From contig NC_089784.1 of assembly GCF_040412425.1 (NCBI RefSeq), positions 39,450,570-39,514,569 of the forward strand: 64,000 bases of DNA, in the 5' to 3' direction. The stretch comes from Macrobrachium rosenbergii (lineage: Eukaryota > Arthropoda > Malacostraca > Decapoda > Palaemonidae). This document shows, piece by piece, positions 49,417 through 61,559 of the stretch (position 1 is the stretch's first letter; every line of letters starts with the position of its first letter). Position numbers and translations under genes: made by a program. The notes beneath the pieces are model-generated. The model was not told the origin of the DNA. It searched no databases and saw only the letters and a program-made list of their open reading frames with translations.

Positions 49417-52400
49417 CAGAAAGCTACAAACGTCCTTTAATATCCAATTCACTCTACCTCGGAAATAATATATTTTCATATATGTTACCGAAGGGGAATT
49501 TTTAGTTGATAATAAGTCCACCGTCCCGTGGGGTCGAACCAGTGACGGACGAGGAATCAGGACTACAGTGACACACTAACGCAGTCGGCCACAAGAGAGG
49601 TATAAGTGAATAACATCTCCCATCATCTCACCCGTCGAACTCAGGTGTTTTGCGTTTGGAGACGATATCCACCCACCTCTGCCATGTTGACCGTGTAGTG
49701 CGTTTGTCGCACGTAGCCATATTATGACTATTTATCACATCACCGTGATTCATATACAATCAGAAAGCTACAAAAGTCCTTTAATATCCAATTCACTCTA
49801 CCTCGGAAATAATATATTTTCATATATGTTACCGAAGGGGAATTTTTAGTTGATAATAAGTCCACTGTCCCGTGGGGTCGAACCAGCGACGGACGAGGAA
49901 TCAGGACTACAGTGACACACTAACGCAGTTCGGCCACAAGAGAGGTATAAGTGAATAACATCTCCCATCATCTCACCCGTCGAACTCAGGTGTTTTGCGT
50001 TTGGAGACGATATCCACCCACCTCTGCCATGTTGACCGTGTAGTGCGTTTGTCGCACGTAGCCATATTATGACTATTTATCACATCACCGTGATTCATAT
50101 ACAATCAGAAAGCTACAAACGTCCTTTAATATCCAATTCACTCTACCTCGGAGATAATATATTTTCATATATGTTACCGAAGGGGAATTTTTAGTTGATA
50201 ATAAGTCCACCGTCCCGTGGGGTCGAACCAGCGACGGACGAGGAATCAGGACTACAGTGACACACTAACGCAGTCGGCCACAAGAGAGGTATAAGTGAAT
50301 AACATCTCCCATCATCTCACCCGTCGAACTCAGGTGTTTTGCGTTTGGAGACGATATCCACCCACCTCTGCCATGTTGACCGTGTAGTGCGTTTGTCGCA
50401 CGTAGCCATATTATGACTATTTATCACATCACCGTGATTCATATACAATCAGAAAGCTACAAACGTCCTTTAATATCCAATTCACTCTACCTCGGAGATA
50501 ATATATTTTCATATATGTTACCGAAGGGAATTTTTAGTTGATAATAAGTCCACCGTCCCGTGGGGTCGAACCAGCGACGGACGAGGAATCAGGACTACAG
50601 TGACACACTAACGCAGTCGGCCACAAGAGAGGTATAAGTGAATAACATCTCCCATCATCTCACCCCGTCGAACTCAGGTGTTTTGCGTTTGGAGACGATA
50701 TCCACCCACCTCTGCCATGTTGACCGTGTAGTGCGTTTGTCGCACGTAGCCATATTATGACTATTTATCACATCATCGTGATTCATATACAATCAGAAAG
50801 CTACAAACGTCCTTTAATATCCAATTCACTCTACCTCGGAAATAATATATTTTCATATATGTTACCGAAGGGGAATTTTTAGTTGATAATAAGTCCACCG
50901 TCCGTGCAGGTCGAACCAGCGACGGACGAGGAATCAGGACTACAGTGACACACTAACGCAGTCGGCCACAAGAGAGGTATAAGTGAATAACATCTCCCAT
51001 CATCTCACCCGTCGAACTCAGGTGTTTTGCGTTTGGAGACGATATCCACCCACCTCTGCCATGTTGACCGTGTAGTGCGTTTGTCGCACGTAGCCATATT
51101 ATGACTATTTATCACATCACCGTGATTCATATACAATCAGAAAGCTACAAACGTCCTTTAATATCCAATTCACTCTACCTCGGAAATAATATATTTTCAT
51201 ATATGTTACCGAAGGGGAATTTTAGTTGATAATAAGTCCACCGTCCCGTGGGGTCGAACCAGCGACGGACGAGGAATCAGGACTACAGTGACACACTAAC
51301 GCAGTCGGCCACAAGAGAGGTATAAGTGAATAACATCTCCCATCATCTCACCCGTCGAACTCAGGTGTTTTGCGTTTGGAGACGATATCCACCCACGTCT
51401 GCCATGTTGACCGTGTAGTGCGTTTGTCGCACGACGTAGCCATATTATGACTATTTATCACATCACCGTGATTCATATACAATCAGAAAGCTACAAACGT
51501 CCTTTAATATCCAATTCACTCTACCTCGGAAATAATATATTTTCATATATGTAACCGAAGGGGAATTTTTTAGTTGATAATAAGTCCACCGTCCCGTGGG
51601 GTTGAACCAGCGACGGACGAGTTCGACGGGTGAGATGATGGGAGATGTTATTCACTTATACCTCTCAGGTGTTTTTGTGGCCGACATGTTGCGTTAGTGT
51701 GTCGCTGTAGTCCTGATTCCTCGTCCGTCGCTGGTTCGACCTCTACGGGAAATAATATATTTGGACTTATTATCAACTAAAAATTCCTTCGGTAACATAT
51801 ATGAAAATATATTATTTCCGAGTTAGAGTGAATTGATCATTAAAGGACGTTTGTAGCTTTCTGATTGTATATGAATCACGGTGATGTGATAAATAGTCAC
51901 ATCATGGCTACAATCGATGCGCTACAAACGCACTACACGGTCAACATGGCAGAGGTTGGTGGATATCGTCCTGTGGGTCAGAACCCAAACGACTAAAACA
52001 CCTGAGTTCGACGGGTGAGATGATGGGAGATGTTATTCACGTTTGGAGTCCTGATACCTCTCTTGTTGGCCGACTGCATTAGTATGTCATTATTTCACAG
52101 TCCTGATTCCTCGTCCGTCGCTTGTGAATAATATGATGTGATTTTCATATATATTTGGACGGTGGACTTATTATCAGACGTAAAGGTTCCTGAGTTCGGT
52201 AACATATATGAAAATATATTATTTCTTGTGGCGAGGTAGAGTGAATTGATGATTAAAGGACGTTTGTAGCTTATTATGATTGTATATGAATCACGGTGAT
52301 GTGATAAATAGTCATACGGTGATGTGATAAATAGTCATAATATGGCTACGTGCGACAAACGCACTACACTGTCAACATGGCAGAGGTGGGTGGATATCGT

Positions 52401-52670
52401 CTCCAAACGCAAAACACCTGAGTTCGACGGGTGAGATGATGGGAGATGTTATTCACTTATACCTCTCTTGTGGCCGACTGCGTTAGTGTGTCACTGTAGT
52501 CCTGATTCCTCGTCCGTCGCTGGTTGACCCCACGGGATGGTGGACTTATTATCAACTAAAAATTCCTTCGGTAACATATATGAAAATATATTATTTCCGA
52601 GGTAGAGTGAATTGATATTAAAGGACGTTTGTAGCATTCTGATTGTATATGAATCACGGTGATGTGATAA

Positions 52671-52675
<5 letters not shown>
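49412..52675 (-). repeat. SINE-derived satellite array, direct then inverted
   Basis: Direct monomers start at 49,412, 49,756, 50,101, 50,445, 50,789, 51,133 and 51,479 (period 344-346) and differ by only a few bases. On the - strand each contains a tRNA-like segment, with GGCCGACTGCGTTAGTG (A-box region) and GGTTCGACCCC (B-box). Each ends in a tail matching the foldback element at 59,531. At 51,619/51,620 the orientation flips, and three inverted, rearranged and much noisier monomers follow to the next (AT)n tract. Units 1 and 2 have no satellite here. Confidence 0.88.

Positions 52676-52737
<62 letters not shown>
52676..52737. repeat. (AT)n microsatellite right of satellite
   Basis: TA run closing the satellite. 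Unit homology resumes at about 52,745 with TTTTGCTAAAAAG. Confidence 0.95.
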
Positions 52738-52741
<4 letters not shown>

Positions 52742-52744
52742 TAA

Positions 52745-54340
52745 ATTTTGCTAAAAAGAGAACAAAAATGTAAAATAACACGAATCAATGTTTGCGAGGA
52801 AAAACAAATTTATATAAAATTATACAAAACTTTGTTGGACAAGAGAACAACTTTATCAACTAATGTAAACATCTGCTGAACGGGACGACTGATATAAAAG
52901 ATGACACAACCTTTGTTTAATTGAAAACAGCTTTATACGACATCTCAGCTGAAGAGAAGAGTAATTTTACAAAATAACGTAAACCTCTGCTGAGGAGGAA
53001 AGAAACCTCATAAAATAACCTAAATCTCTGTAAAGGAGAACAGTCGGATATGGGAATAAATGACTTTTCCTAAAGGATAGCAGTTTTCTAAAAATTGTAA
53101 ACTTTTATGTATTAATGAACTTAATGATAAAAATCTCCACTGATAGAGGAGCAAATGTGATAACACAAATCTTTGCGTACGATTAGAGAAATTGCAGAAG
53201 GTAGTAGAAACATTCGTGGAAGTGTGAAGTACTGTGTAATATAAAATAAACGTCTGCTTAAAATATAAGAAATTGCATCAAATCTTAAACACCTCAGCTG
53301 AATGGTGAAGCAGTTATTTAAAATTACACAAAACTGAGCTAAAAAGGAAAGTGCTATACAGAATGATAGTATATCTCAGCGGAAGGGAAAGGCTATTGTG
53401 TTGAACAATGCAAAGGTCTAACCAATATAAAAGCCGAAGGAAACTGCACTAAATAGCGCGAACCTATGATGAAGGAAAAGACTGAATAAAAGAATACAAA
53501 CCTCTGCTGAAGAGAAATCAATTGTATTGAATAATACCATAATCAGTGCATAAGATAGTAATTGCCCAAAGTAAAGTGAGCCTTTGCTCAAGACTTGGTA
53601 CATTGTATGAAATAATAAAAACCATATTCAGAGGAAAATAAAAACTTCTTCTGAAAGGAAAGCAAATGAATGAAATAATATTCTGAATTATTTCATACAA
53701 GAAGAGAGCAATGGTATAATACATACTAGCCTTAATGCAATTAAGAGGAGAGCAATTGCATAAAATGGTAAAAACTTCTAGCGAAGAGAGGAACAGTCTT
53801 ATGAAATAATACACACTACAGCTGAAATGCAAGGCAATTGTATAAAATCATGAAATCCTCTGCTGAAAAGGAAAACAATTTTATAAAAAGATACACTTCT
53901 GCCTTATATGAGTGTTCGTATATTATATAAATATATATATCAGATGAAAAAAAGAACATTTGTACAAAGTAATACAAACATATGCTGAAGAGAAATCACT
54001 TGTCTAAAATTATACAAACTTCAGCTACACAGTAAGGGATTGCATTGAATGATACAATCTCTGCTGAAGAGAAAAAAAAAACAATCATATTAGATAATAA
54101 GAAAACTGTTATATTAGTCATACAAACATCAGCTTAAGAGAGAAATTATATGAAATATTACAAACTTTTGCTGAAGAGAAAATCGAAAATCATTTGTAAA
54201 AAATGATACAAATCTCTGGAGAGCAACAACCTGGTTTAGTAAAGAGATACTGTTTAAAGAAGTACTAACATTCCTGAAGAGAAAAGCAGTTGTATCAAAG
54301 AAAATAAAATTCAGTTGAAAGGGAGAGTAATTGTCTTGGG
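52745..54340. repeat. Degenerate minisatellite of about 50 bp, unit 3
   Basis: Paralogue of the unit 1 and unit 2 blocks. It has extra repeat segments near 53,130-53,150 (AATCTCCACTGATAGAGGAG) and lacks a few bases elsewhere. Confidence 0.65.
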
Positions 54341-54623
54341 TATCCATTTTAGTAAATCTGGAAACAAATGGGATTTCTCAACTGAAGTGACGACCTGTGT
54401 TCTTGATTGACCTAAGTGAAAAAACAAAAACAAAAGAAATACAGTAAAAAAAGGATTACAACTACGTAACATATTTCCATTAACTACAGTAAGTGGTTGA
54501 TAACCAAAATGTATCCAAAATTATTGGAAATTATAGAACTGAAAATATGAAAAAGTGCAGACGTTTCTTTTACTACCTTATTTTCATAAATAGTTAGAAA
54601 TCTACTTAGGCTTTATCTACGGT

Positions 54624-54750
54624 TTCAGAAATAATAATGATCACTATCTAATATGAAAGGACATTATCTAAGGTTTCAGAAATGATAATGATCACTATCT
54701 AATATAAAAGGACATTATCTAAGGTTTCAGTAATGATAATGATCACCAAC
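54624..54750. repeat. 51-bp direct repeat, about 2.6 copies
   Basis: TTCAG(A/T)AAT starts at 54,624, 54,675 and 54,726, one repeat more than in units 1 and 2. Confidence 0.85.
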
Positions 54751-55059
54751 ATAAAAGCAATCTGATTATAAGTTTTAACCTTGAGAAAAATGCTCTCCCT
54801 TTTATATTTAGTATTTAGCGAATATTCTGTAACATGCACTACTTTAAAGGGATGATGCTGCTTTCGACCGTAATACTGATGATCATGATGGCGGATAGGG
54901 GGGGGTCGGTAGTGGGGTAAGAGAAAACGAGAATAATTATCATTATTGTCAGGATAACAGAGAAGGCGAAGGATTGGAAAGACTGTGATAGTCAGAGGAA
55001 GAAAAATTATTTTGAACACAACAGAGAAAAATAGACGAAGCGTAAATTCACATGATGAA

Positions 55060-56010
55060 CCTTCATTAATCAAGGTGAAAAACTTTCGCATTCACTTTTA
55101 ATGCAAGAGGTGTTTTCACCTTGAGTGGTGAAGGTGTATCACTGAAATTTGCTGTTCGTACATTTTCTCGGCTTCACGGTTTTGAATGCGCGTTAGGAAC
55201 TCTCCATTATCTATATTGCTTTCATTATCATTTTACTTTTTGTGAATACTACTTAGTCTTCAGAACCTTCCTTCTCTGTCTTTTTTACAATAATCATTGC
55301 TCTCACCGAAGTGCTGAAAATGTTTCCATCGTCTGCCTCTCTTTTTCTTTCTAATTCTCTCTCACACACACACACAGACACACACACAGACATACACACA
55401 CACACACACACACACACACCCATCTGGCCTCTTGCAGCTGAAATGAGTAAATCGGAATGCAGTCAGAGCATCACGGTGTGAAGCACCGTAGGCTTACAAA
55501 TAAAGCGCAGAATAACGCATGTATTTCAACAGTCAAGTCAGTTGTTATGTTAAGTCGTGAACGTACACGGAGAATATTCATCAACATGATTCAGTGAAAA
55601 TCGCCATAATTTGGATTCTGTCTGTGAATTATGGTTGTGCAACATTACTTCTTAAAATTTATCAAAGACCAGGCCAGAGGGGTTCTGTTATTTTTCATAA
55701 GAGCTTTCTGTAGTCTCACTGAAATAATACAGTAGACAATTACCATAGATTTTTTCTTGTAGTAAATGGTAAAAGAAACTGGTTTTTTTTTCAAAATTTC
55801 TTCGGCCATCTGACTGTATTGTCCGCTGTGTCTCTGCATTTACACATTAACATGTATAAATGTTGTGTAAAAGTAGAATTTACTCTCTCAAATCAACTTG
55901 TAACTACATTAATAACAGTGTTAATGCAAGCAGAAACTGGCAGTAAGTGTAAGTTTAGTTTGCTGTACATGCCTCGCGTCAACAAACACGACACAACGGA
56001 TTTCAGCTTG
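55060..56010. other. Unit-3-specific insertion upstream of gene copy 3
   Basis: About 950 bases between TTCACATGATGAACC and CACGATGAATTTTACG, which are contiguous in units 1 and 2. Near the left end CAAGGTGAAAAA and a later TTTTCACCTTG are inverted. (CA)n lies at about 55,363-55,420. No domain seen. Whether it is a gain in type B or a loss in type A cannot be told. Confidence 0.5.
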
Positions 56011-56499
56011 ACCACGATGAATTTTACGAATTCTTTTAACTTCGCAAAGACTTCATGATTAAGTCAGTTAGAAATTTATATTGACAAGTAGTATCACAAT
56101 ACATATGAAATATAATTAGATTCAAATAGAAAAACGATATACCTGAGGGAAAATTAAAATGTATATGGAAAGTTTTGTTGATACAAATACTGTAGAATCC
56201 TCACAAGTATTAACGCCACGGATATTTAAAAAAGAAAAAAAAAAGACGAAATGAGGTCAACAGAGAAGAGAGAGTCCGTCATGCGAAGCAATGACCGAAT
56301 TCCGTTCAAACAGAATGGCCAACGACGAACAGTCATTGAGATGCGAAGATGCCACCGAATGAAGGTCACTTGGATCTGTGCTTAAAAGGCGCAAAGCGAC
56401 GCCAACTCAGGTCATGAATAAGGATGTCGATCCTGGGATACCTCTGAGCAGGGAGGAAAATGCTTATCACTAATACGAAGTGATGTCAGGAGTCGATTG

Positions 56500-56536
56500 T
56501 ATAAAAACACCTTCACTCACACTTTCCATATCATTC
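56500..56536 (+). promoter_or_regulatory. TATA box and initiator, copy 3
   Basis: TATAAAA at 56,500 and TCATTC at 56,531-56,536. Just upstream it differs from copies 1 and 2 (GTCAGGAGTCGATTG instead of GTCCGGAGTCGACTG). Confidence 0.8.
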
Positions 56537-56555
56537 TCCTGTCGCCACTAGCAAG

Positions 56556-58806
56556 ATGAAGATCGTAAGTAAACTGCGATAGAACATTTAACTGGAGTCA
56601 GTTAGAAATCACTATTGATGAATACAGTGTCAGCTGAAAGTGGAATCTATGCAATATTTAATAAAGTGGCCTAACCAATAAGAGTTTAATACTCGAGGAA
56701 CTGCCTAAGGCAGCGCTCAAAGAAAGATTGTGGAGTCCGCCTTTTGTGTCATATGGGTTTTACAGTTGCGGCCTAACAGTAACGTTGTCATTTTTAGCAT
56801 TCCTGTATCCACAGCAAAATTCGCAATCAATAAAATTGTGCATCTATCGTAAAACAGATCAAAATTCTTCTTTACTGATGTGGATGTTCTCGAGAAGTTG
56901 AGGTAATTGTTGAGCAAAAGGAACTGTTAACTGTGGATTCAGTGTTATTGGAATTTCAGAAACTGACAGCGATTATCTTTGTCTTAAATCTATTTATAGA
57001 TTGTCATCAGCTGTTTGGTTGCCTTGTCACTCGCTGCACCCCAATACCTGCCGACGCCCAAGCCTCCCCCACCCCTACCCCCTGTTTACATCACCCCAAA
57101 ACCTCCTCCTCCACCTCCCCCCCTCCTCCTCCTCCTCCTCCTCCTCCCCCCCACCTCCACCTCCTCCTCCTCCTCCTCCACCTCCCCACCTCATCCTACG
57201 TACATTCCACCTAAACCCACCTCCTCCACCTCCACCTCCCCTCCTCCACCTCCCCACCTCCTCCACCTCCACCTCCACCTCCTCCTCCCCACCTCCTCCT
57301 ACATACATTCCACCTAAACCAACTACCACTCCTCCTCCTCCACCTCCCCCACCTCCACCTCCCCACCACCTCCACCTCCACCTCCTCCTCCCCACCTCAT
57401 CCTACGTACGGTCCACCTCCCCCCACCTCCTCCACCTCCACCTCCTCCTCCACCTCCCCACCTCCTCCACCTCCACCTCCACCTCCTCCTCCTCCCCCAC
57501 CTCCTCCTACGTACGGTCCACCTCCCCCACCTCCTCCACCTCCACCTCCTCCTCCACCTCCCCCACCTCCTCCACCTCCACCTCCACCTCCTCCTCCCCC
57601 ACCTCATCCTACGTACGGTCCACCTCCCCCCACCTCCTCCACCTCCACCTCCTCCTCCCCCCCCACCTCATCCTACCCACGGTCCACCTCCCCCACCTCC
57701 TCCCCCACCTCCCCACCTCCTCCACCTCCACCTCCTCCTCCACCACCTCCACCTCCTCCCCACCTCCACCTCCACCTCCTCCTCCTCCTCCCCCCCCACC
57801 ACCCCCAACACATTCCACCGAAACCAACTACTGCTCCTCCCCCACCACCTCCTACTTACATTCCCCCTAAATCAAATACTCCTCCCGCCCTAGGCGATAC
57901 CCCGAAAGCCAGTTCCCCAGAAAGCAAGCCCAAAGGGCCCGTGGGCATCATCAAGGATGAGAAGATTTTCAATGAAGACGGAAGTTTCAGTGTGAACTAC
58001 GAGACAGAAAACGGCATCAAAGTCTTGGCGTCCGGCTCTCCTTCTGGAGTGGACAAGTCTGTGACCCAAGCCGGTCTCTACTCGTAAGTGATGCTCCATT
58101 CGTTTCTTTAGCATATTCTGAACTGCTTCTGTTGTCAATATTATCATTCTAATGAAATGATAAACTGTGTCTTAAGCTGACCGCCATATATAGTCTGCTT
58201 TTACTCTTAATTGGAGGTTATGATATGAATAAAACCTTAAGCGTATTTATTCAATTGTCTTTGACCACCTTGGTCTTTATAACATCTCCAGTACATAAAC
58301 TCAACATTTTCTACTTTGTGAAGATATATTGAGAAGGAATCACTAATATTGGTCCATCTTTTGCTCTAGGCCGGGTGTCAGAAGGAACTGATAACCATAA
58401 GTGAGTTTAGTTATTATCTGCAGACTTGTAATCTTGTAAGGACAGATAATAATCTATTGGTAAATAAATTAGTTTATTGACGGTTAAACTTTAAGAATAA
58501 CTTAACATCTTGAACGTGCAAACAATCCTTCTTTACAGCTACACAGCCCCTGATGGAACCTTAATAGAAGTGAAGTATATAGCTGACGAAGGCGGATACC
58601 AGCCCGAATCCAGTGCCCTTCCTGTGGCTCCAGAATTCCCTCACCCAATTCCACAGTTCGTCATTGAACAAATTGCCAGAGCAGCTGAAGAAGATGCTGC
58701 CGCAGCAGCAGCTGATGCAGCTGTCAAAACTACTGGCAACACCGCCGTTCCTAACTCAGCTTCACCCCAGGGCGGGCTAAGCAACACATACTACAGAGTG
58801 CAATAA
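56556..58806 (+). CDS. Pro-rich RR-1 cuticle protein, array copy 3 (frame broken)
   Basis: Exons 56,556-56,564, 57,000-58,083 and 58,539-58,806 with the same splice sites and phases as the sisters. Signal peptide MKIIVISCLVALSLA, then PKPPPPLPPVYITPKPP. A longer (CCN)n domain follows with TYGPPP and TYIPPKPTT units, then the RR-1 domain (NYETENG, TAPDGTLIEV, YIADEGGYQPE) and an Ala-rich tail. The TAG stop of copies 1 and 2 is CAG here, so the protein runs on for 12 codons (QGGLSNTYYRVQ) to TAA. Exon 2 is 1,084 bases, and the joined length is not a multiple of three: the signal-peptide frame stops at 57,317. As in copy 1 the shifts lie at C runs inside the proline tract. The gene should make a secreted chitin-binding cuticle protein if the breaks are errors. 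Confidence 0.73.
58370..58400 (+). other. Candidate poison micro-exon, copy 3
   Basis: Same 31-base block with one change, preceded by TTTTGCTCTAG and followed by GTGAGT. Confidence 0.2.
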
Positions 58807-58950
58807 CTAATGAGTTATTTCGTAATAAATTCAATTACAAACTGTAACATAAATACTAAAACTTTCCGCCAGTATATTGCTAATGTTCAAGTTTATTTAA
58901 AAACTGTTACCAATATTTATTAGGGCTTCCGTGTGACAGTGATCTCGCTT

Positions 58951-58956
58951 AATAAA
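58951..58956 (+). terminator. Polyadenylation signal AATAAA, copy 3
   Basis: AATAAA 145 bases after the extended stop, at the position conserved in copies 1 and 2. Confidence 0.6.
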
Positions 58957-59530
58957 CGAACCGTAAGGTATTTTAAAGCTGTTTTGTTGTCGCTGTTTTG
59001 TTGTATGTTTCTTATATGCAGTTCGATAATGCTTTGGGGATACTTCTCCAACAAAAGTGATGGCATAGCTATTTTCCAAGAATAAAAAAGGCTCGTATAG
59101 CAGGTGAGATCCTTAGGAATTCCTATCTAAGAAGGTAATAGATCCAGTTACTGGATTTTACTCTTGATAAAATCATCAACGCAGTTACATGGGCGAACAA
59201 CATTTGACTGTAATCACCGCACCGTTGAAAAGACGATGATGCTACAAGACGTGAGACTCAGTAAAAAGAATGCTTGCATTTCGCTCACCACTTTCAGACA
59301 CACTAATATTAATTATACATTTACTCACACACACAAACACACCCGCTCATCCCTTAACCATTGAATTAAGGATGGCCCCACTTCCATAACCTTGCACAGC
59401 GTAATGAATTATATCTGACTTGTTTCTAGGCAAGCAATTAATATTCTGTTTCATGAAAGCAAGTGCACACAACTGGATGCATGTATATATGTACATATAT
59501 ACATACACACACATATATATATACACATAT

Positions 59531-59837
59531 ACAATCATGAAGCTACAAATGTCGCTTAATATCGAAATCCACGCTACCTCGGTATATCTCCGTTGGAGAA
59601 TTGTCGCCGAAGGGGAATTTATATAAGTGATAAATGAATTGGAATCGTGGGGACACGAACCCGCGACGAAAGCCTATTCAGCGACTCCAGTTGACGTAAA
59701 CCATTGAGCCATCTCTTCCACGATTCCAATTCATTTATCACTTATATAAATTCCCCTTCGGCGACAATTCTCCAACGGAGATATACCGAGGTAGCGTGGA
59801 TTTCGATATTAAGCGACATTTGTAGCTTCATGATTGT
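59531..59837. mobile_element. Perfect foldback element with tRNA-like loop
   Basis: Arms 59,531-59,650 and 59,718-59,837 are exact reverse complements over 120 bases by direct reading. The 67-base centre, read on the - strand, has A-box-like TGGCTCAATGGTTTA and B-box-like GGGTTCGTGTCC. The arm sequence (ACAATCATGAAGCTACAAAT) matches the tail of the satellite monomers and the fragment at 143. Units 1 and 2 have no insertion at this TA-rich place. Confidence 0.92.
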
Positions 59838-59953
59838 ATATAAATCACGGTGTGATAAAAATTTCATATACACATATATGTATATGTATATAAATATAGA
59901 CATATGTATATATACATCTACAAACAACAGATACACACGTGTATGTATGTATG

Positions 59954-59964
<11 letters not shown>

Positions 59965-60025
<61 letters not shown>

Positions 60026-60052
60026 CATATATATATGCATATATATACATAT

Positions 60053-60133
<81 letters not shown>
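59965..60133. repeat. (AT)n/(CA)n/(AT)n microsatellite, unit 3
   Basis: (TA)n at about 59,965-60,022, (CA)n at 60,054-60,074, (TA)n at 60,075-60,133. Confidence 0.96.
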
Positions 60134-60137
<4 letters not shown>

Positions 60138-61318
60138 ACAACCCTTTTGAAACAGATAAAAATATTCCGTGTAGGAATATTACGTAACGTTACCGATTTT
60201 GCGATCTACTCCAGAAGGCAATGGGGTTCCGACCCTGTCTCCCTCCGTCTAACACTCAACCCACGCAGACCTCCCCCCTTAGGTCCCACACACTCTCTTT
60301 TTCTCAGCGAGTATCTCACGCGCCTCTCTCTCTCTCTCTCTCTCTCGGCACTCGCTTCGTCTCGCGCATTCCACATTAAAGAAATGAAATGGGTCATCTA
60401 AGGAAACGCAATCTTTCCTACAAAAATAGATTTATTATTTAAAGCAACCCAACAAGTAATGAATAAACAAAGCAAAGATTAAAATGCATCATAAATGAAA
60501 TTGTCAAGTAAGAATAATCTAATCCTGACTAAAAAGTCTCATCACGGCTAATGGCCTGTAAATCCAAAAATTCTCACATATTCCATTATAGACTCTGTAA
60601 AGTCTAGCCCAGTCTCAGTCTCCCACATAAAAATTATAGACATTGCAAAGGTTTTGCATCTGTCTTTCTCTATGATCACACCAACATGATAACATCATGT
60701 TCCTCTCACATATGTTCTCATCACACCACCACCACCACCACCACCGACATCTGTCGAAGGAATTAAGCACAAATAATACTCCCAAAAATATGCAAGTGCA
60801 AAACATAATAATGAAAAGTCTAAAATGCATGGGTATATACTGGAAAAACAGAACACAATAAAATAGAATATTGAAATGGTAAAATGCTACATCCACTTCC
60901 CACACAAGTTCAAAAATGTCTTGAAACATGGTAAAAAACATAAGTCCACACTTCACACAGAAAAACGAAGAGTCTGAACTGTGCCTTATTCTGTCAATTC
61001 TAAGAGCTTGCAACACTCAAAGATAATGTCTTCACGATCTCGCTCTAGCTCCGCTAATGAATGGTCGAACTAATTTTTGGGCAGAATTAGACACAAAATC
61101 TAGATTTCTAACGTACGAACTCATGTACGCACATACCAACTCAGTCATATGACTCGCCAATATTGTGTGTTCATCAAATTAACTGCAGATGTAACGAAGT
61201 ATTTGCTGAATACAACGATTCTGCAAGTGACGGCTTGCCCCAGTTCCATCTCACAGCTACTCCCTTTCATCACACCTATATAACATAGTAATATTAAAGC
61301 GACCGTATTTTCTGAAAT
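60134..61318. other. Type-B-specific block between TA tracts
   Basis: About 1.2 kb starting GTAACAACCCTTTTG, at the place where type A has an unrelated 2-kb block. It includes (CT)n at 60,329-60,346 and a short (ACC)n run near 60,725. A 133-codon - strand frame at 60,615-61,016 has no recognisable motif. It could be a solo LTR or other insertion, but no end repeats were found. Confidence 0.4.
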
Positions 61319-61329
61319 ATATATATATA

Positions 61330-61455
61330 AACATAAAGTGACAAAAATATATACCTTAAAAGGGTACTTATAATAGATAAAGGCATTTGGCTTTACCAGG
61401 GTTTGAACCTGTAGATTTAGATAAAATTATTCCAGTTTACAGGTTACTGGTTATA
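61330..61455 (-). mobile_element. tRNA-derived SINE fragment at right edge of array
   Basis: Homologue of 25,274-25,405. The tRNA-Leu-like SINE that follows it in units 1 and 2 is missing, and unrelated sequence starts at 61,456. Confidence 0.6.
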
Positions 61456-61559
61456 TTCATAATTTTCAGCCCCACTTTAAGCCACACTTAAAAAAAAATT
61501 CATGATGATTACTCCCTACCTAAGTGTCTAAGTATCACCCAAAAATCTAATATTGAATC

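Larger units (their letters stand above)
42380..61455 (+). repeat. Segmental tandem duplication, unit 3 (type B)
   Basis: Right end of the array. Compared with units 1 and 2 it lacks about 615 bases (join near 48,006-48,011). It has gained a 3.3-kb satellite, about 950 bases near 55,060-56,010, an extra 51-bp repeat, a foldback element, and a different block between the last two TA tracts. Gene-free stretches are 44,233-44,933, 47,028-49,326, 54,780-56,499 and 58,957-59,530. They show no recognisable gene. Confidence 0.9.

Noticed and set aside
49412..51619. CRISPR-like direct repeats
   Set aside because: The whole 344-base monomer repeats with no variable spacers, and the genome is eukaryotic.
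60134..61318. Solo LTR
   Set aside because: The start TGTAACAACCC is suggestive, but no matching end, target duplication or second copy is visible.
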